Source: Temnopleurus reevesii
Taxonomy: Eukaryota; Echinodermata; Echinoidea; Temnopleuroida; Temnopleuridae
NCBI GenBank assembly: GCA_036244855.1
Contig: BQKZ01002450.1
Location: 1 to 13,700, forward strand
Direction: 5' to 3'
DNA length: 13,700 nt
Made by a program: the position numbers and the translations under genes
In this document: positions 8,101 through 13,700 of the stretch, piece by piece
How the letters are laid out: each line of letters opens with the position of its first letter
How positions within the stretch are numbered: the first letter of the stretch is position 1
Notes under the pieces: generated by a model
Databases searched by the model: none
Told to the model about the DNA's origin: nothing
What the model saw: only the letters and a program-made list of their open reading frames with translations

Positions 8101-11100
8101 TGAGGTATTCAACCTTTTTTTAGACAGACAGCCAAGATGTGTAACATTTTATCATTGCGTCTGAGAATAGTTTTATATTCATAGAAACTAATGGTAACGG
8201 ATGAAGAAGATTACATTGTAGAAGTAGAATAATGGTGACGGGCTGGTTCTTTACCCTCTACTGCCCTAGCTGTCTGTCCCCTTTCATCTAATATACTCTT
8301 CTTTTTTTTCAATGAATCCGATGCATGCTATATTAGGGATTTTAGACGATACATCAATTTATGTTAGGGTTATATTAGGAGGCGCCTGCCCCCGGAAAAG
8401 GCCGAGACTTTACAGGTGTCATCAGAGGGGTCCTACATGTATGAATGTAGACAAAAATCCTTATGTTGACGGGAATGGTGTAACCCCGCATTTCGGTATG
8501 GGAGCATGCTGATAGATTCTGACTTTCCAAATACCGATCCTCTTTCTATTTTAGTACCAAGTTTGTCGACGGTGACATAGCACTTCATTTTCAAAATTAC
8601 TTGGATCTTAATCATCCTACTAGGTACAGTTGGTAATGAGATATTCGACCTTTTTAAGCACACTGTCAAGATATGTTACCTTTTTCCACAGAGGCTTGAG
8701 AATATTTTAATAGTCATGAAACTTTGCACGTATAAATTGTAGAAACTAAAGGTGATGGGCTGGTTCTTGACCACAGTGAAGAAATAAGCTCCCTCTACCT
8801 CCCTAGCAGTCTTTTCTCTCGTCTGTTTTCACATTTTCACTTGTTCTATCTCTTCTTTTTTTATGAATTTGATGCATGCTAAGTTAGGGATTTGAGATGA
8901 TAAATCAATGTATTTGAGGGTAAGAGTAGGAGGCGCCTGCCCCCAGAAAAGGTCGAGACTTTACAGGTGTCATCTGAGGGGTCCTACATGTATGAATGTA
9001 GACAAAGATCCTTTTGTTGACGGGAATGGCGTAACCCCGCACTTCGGTACGGGTGCATGCGGACAGATTCTGACTTTCCAAATACCTATATCTTTTTAAT
9101 CTTAATAGCAAGTTTGAGTAAGTCATGGTCTTTGTAGGTTTAGTAGTTTTTATTAGCACTCTAATTAAAGGGTCACTTGGCACTTCTTTGTCCAAATTAC
9201 TTGGAACTCCATCATCCAAATTGTTATAGTATTTAATTATTTTGCTCTACCTAGGTATTAAGCCTGTTTAAACACACTGCTAAGATTAATTAACAGGTCT
9301 ATTTCCTTAGTGACTTTGAGAATGTTTTATAGTCATGATACTTTTCACAGGTATATGAATTGTAGAAACTAATGGTGATGGGCTGGTTCTTTACCACAGT
9401 GAGGAAATAAGCACCCTCTACCGCCCAAGCTGTCTTTTCTCTATCTTCTCTACTTTCATCTTCTCTTCTATCTTCTGTCTTCTGACTCTCATCTCTTCTA
9501 AATTTCACCTGTTCTTCTATCTCTTTTTCTTGAATCTAATCTTCTCCCTCTTCTATTTTAAAAGAATCTGATGCATGCTTAAAAAGGTATTTGAAAAGAT
9601 TAGGGTTAGATTAGGAGGCGCCTGCCCCCAGAAAAGGCTGAGACTTTACAGGTGTCATCATAGGGATCCTACATGTATGAATGAAGACAAAGATCCTTAT
9701 GTTGACGGGAATGGCGTAACCCCGCACTTTGGTACGGGAGCATGCGGACATATTCTGACTTTCCAAATACCGATCCTCTTTCTATTTTTGTACCAAGTTT
9801 GTCAATGTTGACATAGCCCTTCATTTTCAAAATTACTTGGATCTTAATCATCCTAATAGGTACTTTTGGTAATGAGGTAGTCAACCTTTTTAAGCACACT
9901 GTCACGATACGTTACCTTTTTCCACAGAGGCTTGAGAATATTTTAATAGTCATGAAACTTTGCACAGGTTGATAAATTGTAGAAACTAAAGGTGATAGGC
10001 TGATTCTTTACCACAGTGAGGAAATAAGCTCCCTCTACCTCCCTAGCTGTCTTTCTTCTACCTTCACACTTTCTCTTCTACTCTTCTGTCTTCTGTCTCT
10101 ACCCGATCGTCTAAATTCCATCTGTTCTTGTATCTTCTCTTCTACCTCTTCTACTTTCAAATAATCTGATGCATGCTTAATAAGGGATTAAATACCTGAT
10201 GAGGGATAGATTAGGAGGCGCCTGCCCCCTGAAAAGGCCGAGACTTTACAGGTGTCATCAGAGGGGTCCTACATGTATGAATGTAGACAAAGATTCTTAT
10301 GTTGACGGGAATGGTGTAACCCCGCACTTATTCTGACTTTCCAAATACCTATCCTCTTTCCATTTTAGTATATACCAAGTTTGTCAATGTTGACATAGCC
10401 CTTCATTTTCAAAATTACTTGGATCTTAATCATCCTAATAGGCACAGTTGGTAATGAGGTATTCAACCTTTTTATTAAAGCACACTGTCAAGATATGTTA
10501 CCTTTTTCCACAGAGGCTTGAGAATATTTTAATAGAAACTTTGCACAGGTCTATGAATTGTAGAAACTAAAGGTGATGGGCTGGTTCTTTACCACAGTGA
10601 GGAAACAAGCACCCTCTACCGCCCTAGCTATCTTTTCTCTATCTTCACACTTTCTCTTCTACTCTTCTATTTTCTGTCTTCTGTTTTCCCAAATCTTCTA
10701 AATTTCACCTGTTCTCCTATCTCTTTTTCTTGAATCTACTCTTTTCCCTCTTTTATTTTAAAAGAATCTGATGCATGCTTAAGAAGGTATTTGAAAAGAT
10801 AAGGGTAAGAGTAGGAGACGCCTGCCCCCGGAAAAGGCCGAGACTTTACAGGTGTCATCACGGGGGTCCTACATGTATGAATGTAGACAAAGATCCTTAT
10901 GTTGACGGGAATGGCGTAACCCCGCACTTCGGTACGGGAGCATGCGGACAGATTCTGACTTCTTTTCTTCATGGATACATCCATGTCAAATTAAGCAATG
11001 CATTTTATTAGCCCGATCCCCTTCAATTTGCAAACCTGCAAGAAAATGCAAAATAATAAAATATGCAATTTATGTAGCCAACATATCAACTTGGCTGCGG

Positions 11101-13207
11101 AGTGCTCAAGGCATTTTGAATTACTATCCCAGCTTTAGCTGGCGTTTACCAGCGCACTTAGCATTTCAAGGATTTATATATTCCTGTCAGGTACCTATAT
11201 ACCTCACTTGGGTTGAGTGCAGCACAATATGGTTAGATTTCTTACTGAGAAAAATAAATGCCATGGATGGGATTTAAACAGGTAGGTTGAAAGACGATAG
11301 TCCGAACCACGACACCATGGATTGAATCCCACTGATATATAATTTTTTGTTTTCTTTCAGAGACCTTAGTTAGCAATCAATTCAATTGCCTAATAGTGTT
11401 TTTTTTTATTCCAAGAACTATACAATCTTGACTGTCAATTAATTCTTTGTGAGTTATGTAGGCTGTTGTTGTGAGATCTATCGTAATATTGTAGCACCCT
11501 GTACCACGTGAAAAATCGGGTGAGTACTGCTCCAAATTATGATTAAGTGTTTTGACTCTAAGCAACAGAGGATGTCCATGGGGGTGAAATCTCAGTATAA
11601 CGAAGAGTTTGGACCCATCAAAAATACCTTGTCATGCATGTATGCTCTGAAGTATCATTTTATCCAGGTTTATATGAGAACAGTTGAGATCAAGGAGATG
11701 TTTCATCAAGTCGTTTTTAAGATTACAAACGAGTTTGAATAAGATTGGAGTTTGTTAACAAGTCTTATATGCACAAGATTCTCAATCATTGAGCACGAGA
11801 ATTGATACCGCTTGTGAGTAAAGTCTTACTTAACGCGGTGAAACTCCACCCAGGTTTATATGAAAACAGCCGAGACCTGTTACCAGTCATGAGCAGACTC
11901 TATGCATTCCTTTTGGGCTCGGATTGTTATGTCTCTATATCAGGAATATTGTAATATTTGATTGTTTTGAATACATAATCATGTTTCACTTTGTTCTGAA
12001 TAGTTGTGGATGTCCATAATTATTGATAAATGTATCTTTTTATCAAACGCAATGATGAAATATTATGACTTTTGGATAGCATGTTTGCAAACTAATATCT
12101 TTCTATAATGCCTTTAAATCCTCTAAACTCGTCCTCAGATCACAGCACGAGGGATCCCCCATCTAGAGGAAGATGGCCGATTGTTGCCGATGCTGAACAA
12201 CCTTAGCAAGCAGTACCTAGGACAGGACTATAGCAGTAGCAAGAGGTCTGGAAACTCCAGCATCAATCTGGAGGATATGGAAATGGTAATTATAAACCTT
12301 TGTATACATTTAAACTTGACTTTAACATCCATCAAGTGCACCAGAATGTGATAGTGGGTGAAAAAAATGTACTAAAATGCAACCAGAATGGCCAGAATGT
12401 GCAACGATTTGTCAGAAGTTTACAGCACATAAATTGTATTTTCTTCTGGAGTGAAGCAATAAATTGGCCTATATAGACAGGTGCACTATAACAGGTAGCT
12501 GCTATGACAGGGATGACTATTGTCATCTTGTCCTGACAAACAATGACATTCGCTACCGATGTTGAACAACCTCAGCAAGCAGTGCCTAGTGCAGGTTTTG
12601 AAACTCAATCATCAACCTTGAAGATATGGAAATGGTAACCGTGAAGTTTTTGTAAACCTTTGATTATGGTCAGACCTGTGTCTAGCAGCTTCCAATGTTT
12701 AGCAAAACACAAGGCCACTGTAAGCTGGTTAACTCTGCAGACATCTTCATAACCATCTTCATCTTCTTGATCAACATCATAATCATCAACATCATTATCA
12801 TCATCCATCACCATTATCATCCTTCATCATTGTCATCATAATCGTCATTATCATCATAATCTTCATCAAGATCATCATAATTATCAATGTCATCATCATT
12901 CTAATTGTCATGGTGACACAATGTAACGTGACAGTTCCTCAAATTGAATATGTCTGTAGCAAGTTAATGCATTCCTTAGCAAATATCAATCTGACTACCT
13001 ACCTCTTGTCTCTTTTTCATGCAGTATTCGAAGCAATCCTTCCCGCTTTGCATGCGGCAGCTCCACATGTCGATGAAAGAACACCACCATCTCCGTCACG
13101 GTGGTAGGATGCAGTATGGTCTGTTCCTGAAGGGGATTGGGATGACCTTGGAACAGGCTATGACCTTCTGGAGAGCAGAGTTCACTCGCATCATGGACAT
13201 GGATAAG
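1996..13207 (+). CDS. PRIM2: PRIM2, DNA primase large subunit (p58), exons 1-8 of a gene continuing past the right edge
   Basis: PRIM2 is the regulatory subunit of the DNA polymerase alpha-primase complex. With the small subunit it makes the RNA primers for nuclear DNA replication. Eight exons with GT/AG borders join to 343 codons without a stop. Landmarks that match human PRIM2 in order: MEFS start, [87 protein letters not shown] and [19 protein letters not shown]. Cys291 corresponds to human Cys287, the first 4Fe-4S ligand; Arg306, Arg310 and Tyr313 correspond to human primer-template contacts. The other three cluster cysteines should lie past the window, since the human protein has 509 residues. 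The start at 1996 has A at -3 and G at +4. Confidence 0.95.
2150..2784 (+). other. PRIM2 intron 1
   Basis: 635 bp. A purine-rich (GAA/GAGGAA) stretch occupies 2590-2662. Two small palindromes lie near 2436-2454 (CTAGCCT against AGGCTAG) and 2489-2506 (AGACTC against GAGTCT). Nothing else is recognisable. Confidence 0.8.
2590..2662 (+). repeat. Purine-rich GAA/GAGGAA microsatellite
   Basis: Almost uninterrupted purines on the plus strand, with repeated AAGAGGAAGAGG and a final (GAA)n run. Low-complexity sequence inside PRIM2 intron 1. Confidence 0.8.
2785..2894 (+). CDS. PRIM2: PRIM2 exon 2
   Basis: The acceptor is tcttttcttacag|TG and the donor AAGAAG|gtatgtatg. It completes the split Val codon and encodes [20 protein letters not shown]..., matching human [21 protein letters not shown]. 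Its last six codons and donor reappear several times in the following intron as a degenerate repeat. Confidence 0.93.
2877..3701 (+). repeat. Degenerate tandem repeat seeded by the exon 2/intron 2 boundary
   Basis: About six units of roughly 125-165 bp start near 2877, 3003, 3146, 3305, 3449 and 3599. A typical unit has AATCGCTCACAAGAAGgta (the last codons of exon 2 plus donor), then GGCTTMAAAGTGCCACCTAG, AAAAGGCACC and a run of 12-18 G. The first unit overlaps the true exon end, so the array includes coding sequence and its splice donor. Several copies keep a donor-like AAGAAGgta. Copies differ by many substitutions and indels, so the array is old. Confidence 0.8.
3520..3537 (+). repeat. Longest poly-G run (18 G) in intron 2
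   Basis: Poly-G runs also occur at 2951-2962, 3230-3241, 3688-3701 and 4250-4262, and a broken C tract just before exon 3 at 4060-4083. The last run of the window is poly-C from 13689. Such runs can form G-quadruplexes and their lengths are often misassembled. Confidence 0.85.
3702..4108 (+). other. Distal intron 2
   Basis: AT-rich sequence with no frame or repeat I can recognise until the C-rich tract at 4060-4083. That tract, with the following pyrimidines, forms the polypyrimidine tract of the exon 3 acceptor. Confidence 0.6.
4109..4188 (+). CDS. PRIM2: PRIM2 exon 3
   Basis: The acceptor (ctctccccatccag) follows a long C tract, and the donor is ATC|gtaagt. The 26 codons plus 2 nt read [26 protein letters not shown]. 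They contain the highly conserved [14 protein letters not shown] helix of the p58 N-terminal domain. The segment before RDD is shorter than in human. Confidence 0.93.
4299..4405. repeat. Long inverted repeat, 23-bp arms with one mismatch
   Basis: CATCTGTTGTGATTAT at 4299-4314 is the exact reverse complement of 4390-4405. After one mismatch the pairing continues for six more bases (AAATCA against TGATTT), giving arms 4299-4321 and 4383-4405 around a 61-nt spacer. Located in PRIM2 intron 3; the rest of that intron (4189-4782) shows nothing recognisable. It looks like a small MITE or a recent palindrome. Confidence 0.75.
4783..4903 (+). CDS. PRIM2: PRIM2 exon 4
   Basis: The acceptor is ctgccatgcag and the donor CCA|gtaagt. 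It completes a Ser codon and encodes [20 protein letters not shown]..., nearly identical to human [19 protein letters not shown]. The exon is 121 nt long and ends in phase 0. I found no relic copy of it in its flanks, unlike exons 2, 5, 7 and 8. Confidence 0.94.
5002..5052 (+). pseudogene. Relic copy A of PRIM2 exon 5 (middle part)
   Basis: These 51 bases align without gaps to the middle of exon 5 (from GACTCATTGAATGATAAG on), with about 40 matches, ending in a perfect ATCAGTGCATCC. The frame no longer encodes the exon peptide. It lies in intron 4, about 350 bp upstream of the real exon. Confidence 0.8.
5228..5275 (+). pseudogene. Relic copy B of PRIM2 exon 5 (5' part with acceptor)
   Basis: ATTCCGGAGAGT after a ctcttttgcag acceptor-like stretch mirrors the real exon start ATCCCAGAGAGT after cattttgcag. 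The match resumes at ATGATAAG and GTGAAATC with one base lost, so the frame breaks and soon hits a stop. The copy includes part of the upstream intron, so it arose by DNA duplication rather than from mRNA. Confidence 0.8.
5355..5507 (+). CDS. PRIM2: PRIM2 exon 5
   Basis: A 51-codon phase 0-0 exon, from acceptor cacattttgcag to donor AAG|gtaata. It encodes [15 protein letters not shown] followed by the conserved [19 protein letters not shown] (human IPFADALDLFRGRKVYLED). Decayed partial copies lie at 5002-5052 and 5228-5275 upstream and 5666-5720 downstream. Because it is phase 0 at both ends, a duplicate copy could in principle have been spliced in without a frameshift. Confidence 0.93.
5666..5720 (+). 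pseudogene. Relic copy C of PRIM2 exon 5 (3' part with donor)
   Basis: TTCACTGAGGCTCTGG, then GAGGAAGGTCTTCATTCAGAAGgtac, matches the end and donor of exon 5 (TTCACCGAGGCTCTGG ... AAAGGTCTTCATTCAAAAGgtaa). About 10 bases are missing in the middle, which breaks the frame. It lies about 160 bp downstream of the real exon, in intron 5. Confidence 0.8.
5732..6078 (+). repeat. Possible transposon remnant with a repeated TTTTCRYGGG...AATTCGYG motif
   Basis: Three related motifs lie at 5732-5757, 5774-5802 and 6051-6078, each an ATTTTC(A/G)(C/T)GG block followed by (T/A)AATTCGYG or a decayed form. They are in direct orientation, and the sequence between them is AT-rich and non-coding. This arrangement resembles the ends of non-autonomous DNA elements in marine invertebrates, but no terminal repeats or target duplication are clear. 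The remainder of intron 5 (6079-6612) holds nothing recognisable. Confidence 0.35.
6613..6693 (+). CDS. PRIM2: PRIM2 exon 6
   Basis: An 81-nt phase 0-0 exon with acceptor tttctcctaccag and donor GCT|gtaagt. It encodes [20 protein letters not shown]..., matching human [20 protein letters not shown]. It is followed by the 5.4-kb intron that holds the tandem array. Confidence 0.92.
6694..7164 (+). other. Intron 6, part before the array
   Basis: AT-rich sequence with no frame, repeat or RNA gene that I can recognise. It leads directly into the first array unit. Confidence 0.6.
7345..7488 (+). repeat. Array core, copy 1
   Basis: 144 bp from GGAGGCGCC to GATTCTG. It carries the perfect CCCGTAC-TTCG-GTACGGG hairpin and CTACAT/ATGTAG. 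It is part of a 97-codon frame at 7279-7572. Confidence 0.9.
7873..8016 (+). repeat. Array core, copy 2
   Basis: 144 bp without indels against copy 1, with the same perfect UUCG hairpin. The 97-codon frame at 7807-8100 has the same length and stop as in copy 1, but the differences between the two frames outside the core are almost all amino-acid changing. Confidence 0.9.
8378..8521 (+). repeat. Array core, copy 3
   Basis: 144 bp. Base changes near the 3' end (GGA to TGA, CAG to TAG) put two stops in the peptide frame; the hairpin has two wobble pairs and one mismatch. Confidence 0.9.
8929..9072 (+). repeat. Array core, copy 4
   Basis: 144 bp with about six differences from copy 2. The following tail differs from the other units after ACTTTCCAAATACC. 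Confidence 0.9.
9614..9757 (+). repeat. Array core, copy 5
   Basis: 144 bp. It has TTTG instead of TTCG in the loop and ATGAAG instead of ATGTAG, so both hairpins are slightly weakened. It is the most divergent full-length copy. Confidence 0.9.
10214..10335 (+). repeat. Array core, copy 6 (22-bp deletion)
   Basis: The deletion removes the right arm of the UUCG hairpin and the GCATGCGGACAG block. It is the only core copy with an indel. Confidence 0.9.
10814..10957 (+). repeat. Array core, copy 7
   Basis: 144 bp with only about four differences from copy 2, although its upstream flank is very different. The array ends just beyond it. Confidence 0.9.
10958..12138 (+). other. Intron 6, part after the array
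   Basis: Mostly AT-rich unique sequence. A 26-bp direct repeat (CCAGGTTTATATGARAACAG core) occurs at 11664-11689 and 11850-11875 with three differences. A possible tRNA-derived fragment is described separately. No exon of PRIM2 or other gene is recognisable. Confidence 0.6.
11281..11331 (+). repeat. Possible tRNA-derived SINE remnant
   Basis: CATGGATTGAATCCCAC at 11316-11332 resembles a tRNA T-arm/B box: GGATTGAATCC matches GGTTCGAATCC at 9 of 11 bases. Upstream bases have no clear A box, so this is weak. Confidence 0.25.
12139..12285 (+). CDS. PRIM2: PRIM2 exon 7
   Basis: A 49-codon phase 0-0 exon with acceptor actcgtcctcag and donor ATG|gtaatt. It reads [20 protein letters not shown]...YLGQDYSSS, matching human LTARSLPAVQSDERLQPLLN...YTGQDYS. 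This is the end of the N-terminal domain and the linker toward the iron-sulfur domain. A decayed second copy lies about 270 bp downstream. Confidence 0.93.
12553..12650 (+). pseudogene. Relic copy of PRIM2 exon 7 with donor
   Basis: CCGATGTTGAACAACCTCAG and CATCAACCTTGAAGATATGG, followed by AAATGgtaa, match exon 7 and its donor closely. About 20 bases between them are lost, which shifts the frame to a TGA. The similarity continues past the donor into intron sequence (tgtaaaccttt against tataaaccttt). There is no acceptor on the left. Confidence 0.85.
12740..12915 (+). repeat. ATC/ATT trinucleotide microsatellite
   Basis: Interrupted (ATC)n and (ATT)n with CATCAT, TCATCATAAT and similar blocks through intron 7. 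The Asp-rich frame on the minus strand ([17 protein letters not shown]) is a by-product of this repeat. Confidence 0.85.
13025..13207 (+). CDS. PRIM2: PRIM2 exon 8 (start of the 4Fe-4S domain)
   Basis: A 61-codon phase 0-0 exon with acceptor tttttcatgcag and donor AAG|gtattc. FPLCMRQLH carries the first cluster cysteine (residue 291 here). [19 protein letters not shown] follows, the most conserved stretch of the C-terminal domain and known in human p58 to contact the RNA/DNA primer-template. It ends with [14 protein letters not shown] (human FWKQEFIKGKMDPDK). A decayed partial copy lies about 190 bp downstream. Confidence 0.95.
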
Positions 13208-13396
13208 GTATTCCCTCTTTCTTTCAAACCCTTATCCGACTGGGTAGATTAAAAGAATTCAACATGCATTGCAAAAATGTTTCGTGGAATCATTAATGCA
13301 AAGTCATTTTTTTCACAAAAATAATCCTGATAATCTTTCAATCCAAGATGCCTAAGAAATTAGTAGTAAGACAGTGAGCGGCATAATAAAACAAAA

Positions 13397-13500
13397 ATGC
13401 AGAATGCAGTATACTTTGTTCCTGGAGGAGATTTGAACGAATTTCTGGAGGGCACTCACATAATGGACATGTGTAAGGTATTTCTCTCTCATTTTCTAAA
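13397..13500 (+). pseudogene. Relic copy of PRIM2 exon 8 (3' part with donor)
   Basis: AGAATGCAGTATACTTTGTTCCTG, TTTCTGGAGGGCA and CATAATGGACATGTGTAAGgtatt line up in order with the second half of exon 8 and its donor. Two internal gaps (about 9 and 8 bases) and a stop mean it is dead. The similarity extends into the intron (TTTCTAAATCC against TTTCAAACCC). Confidence 0.8.
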
Positions 13501-13700
13501 TCCAATGTAATCTCCACTTTTCCCATGAATATAGATAATATTAAGATGTTTTGATTGAAGTCACTTTGATTTTTTATTAAAATTTTCGCAAGGTAAATGC
13601 ATCTTGATTGAATCTTTCAACAGCACAAGATTATCCATTCATCATTACTTTATGGTGAAAATCCATGGGAGAGAACAATCAGACCCTCCCCCCCCCCCCC
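13501..13700 (+). other. Visible end of PRIM2 intron 8
   Basis: AT-rich sequence without recognisable features. It ends in a poly-C run that reaches the window edge and may mark an assembly limit. Confidence 0.6.

Larger units (their letters stand above)
7165..10957 (+). repeat. Seven-unit tandem array (0.5-0.7 kb units) in PRIM2 intron 6
   Basis: Units share an ordered set of blocks: GGTGATGGGCTGGTTCTT..CCACAGTGAGGAAATAAG, CTCCCTCTAC, a pyrimidine-rich stretch, GATGCATGCT, a 144-bp core, ACTTTCCAAATACC, then TTACTTGGATCTTAATCATCC and TTGTAGAAACTAA. Distances between successive cores are 528, 505, 551, 685, 600 and 600 bp. Units 1-2 are the most alike; units 5-7 share an extra CT-rich expansion. 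The last unit stops right after its core, giving a sharp right edge. No transposase, terminal repeats or PRIM2-derived sequence is visible. Confidence 0.9.

Noticed and set aside
7870..8112. Minus-strand frames recurring in the array (also at 8433, 8905, 9669, 10736)
   Set aside because: They are antisense shadows of the conserved core; they recur only because the DNA repeats.
7165..10957. CRISPR array or spliced-leader/5S-type RNA gene cluster
   Set aside because: The units are far too long and contiguous for CRISPR in a eukaryotic intron. I see no internal Pol III boxes, 5S similarity, Sm site or leader donor.
12605..12820. Asp-rich minus-strand frame
   Set aside because: It is a translation of the ATC/ATT microsatellite and the exon 7 relic.
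13208..13700. PRIM2 truncation after exon 8
   Set aside because: The missing C-terminal third is explained by the window edge; exon 8 ends in a normal donor.

Overview
This window looks like nuclear DNA of an invertebrate animal: two intron-split genes, many repeats, no bacterial operons. Marine deuterostome, and within that a sea urchin or relative, is my best guess. It rests only on the intron-rich human-like PRIM2 and MECR proteins, long poly-G runs, ATC/ATT microsatellites and LINE/MITE debris, so the species call is soft. Layout: two genes lie head to head. On the minus strand the first two coding exons of MECR (mitochondrial trans-2-enoyl-CoA/ACP reductase) are at 1583-1800 and 142-239; the rest of the gene runs off the left edge. 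On the plus strand PRIM2 (DNA primase large subunit, p58) starts at 1996. Its first eight exons are visible at 1996-2149, 2785-2894, 4109-4188, 4783-4903, 5355-5507, 6613-6693, 12139-12285 and 13025-13207. They join in frame to 343 residues and stop just after the first iron-sulfur cysteine; about one third of the protein lies beyond the right edge. Only about 195 bp separates the two start codons. This shared promoter lacks a visible TATA box and carries a perfect E2F-type site, which suits a replication gene. The genes share a promoter but no obvious pathway: one serves mitochondrial fatty acid synthesis and the other primes nuclear DNA synthesis. Introns: MECR intron 1 holds a 141-bp MITE-like inverted-repeat element and the 3' end of a dead LINE, itself apparently interrupted by another small element. 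PRIM2 intron 2 is filled with about six degenerate copies of a 130-160 bp unit that begins with the last bases and donor site of exon 2 and tends to end in poly-G. Introns 4, 5, 7 and 8 hold decayed partial copies of the neighbouring exons 5, 7 and 8. Intron 6 (5.4 kb) is mostly an array of seven 0.5-0.7 kb units. Each unit contains a 144-bp core that stays about 96-97% identical without indels in six of seven copies, while its flanks have diverged heavily. The core can form a cUUCGg-capped hairpin and also reads as a four-cysteine peptide; its function is unknown. The two main points of interest are this core array and the repeated local duplication of PRIM2 exon pieces.
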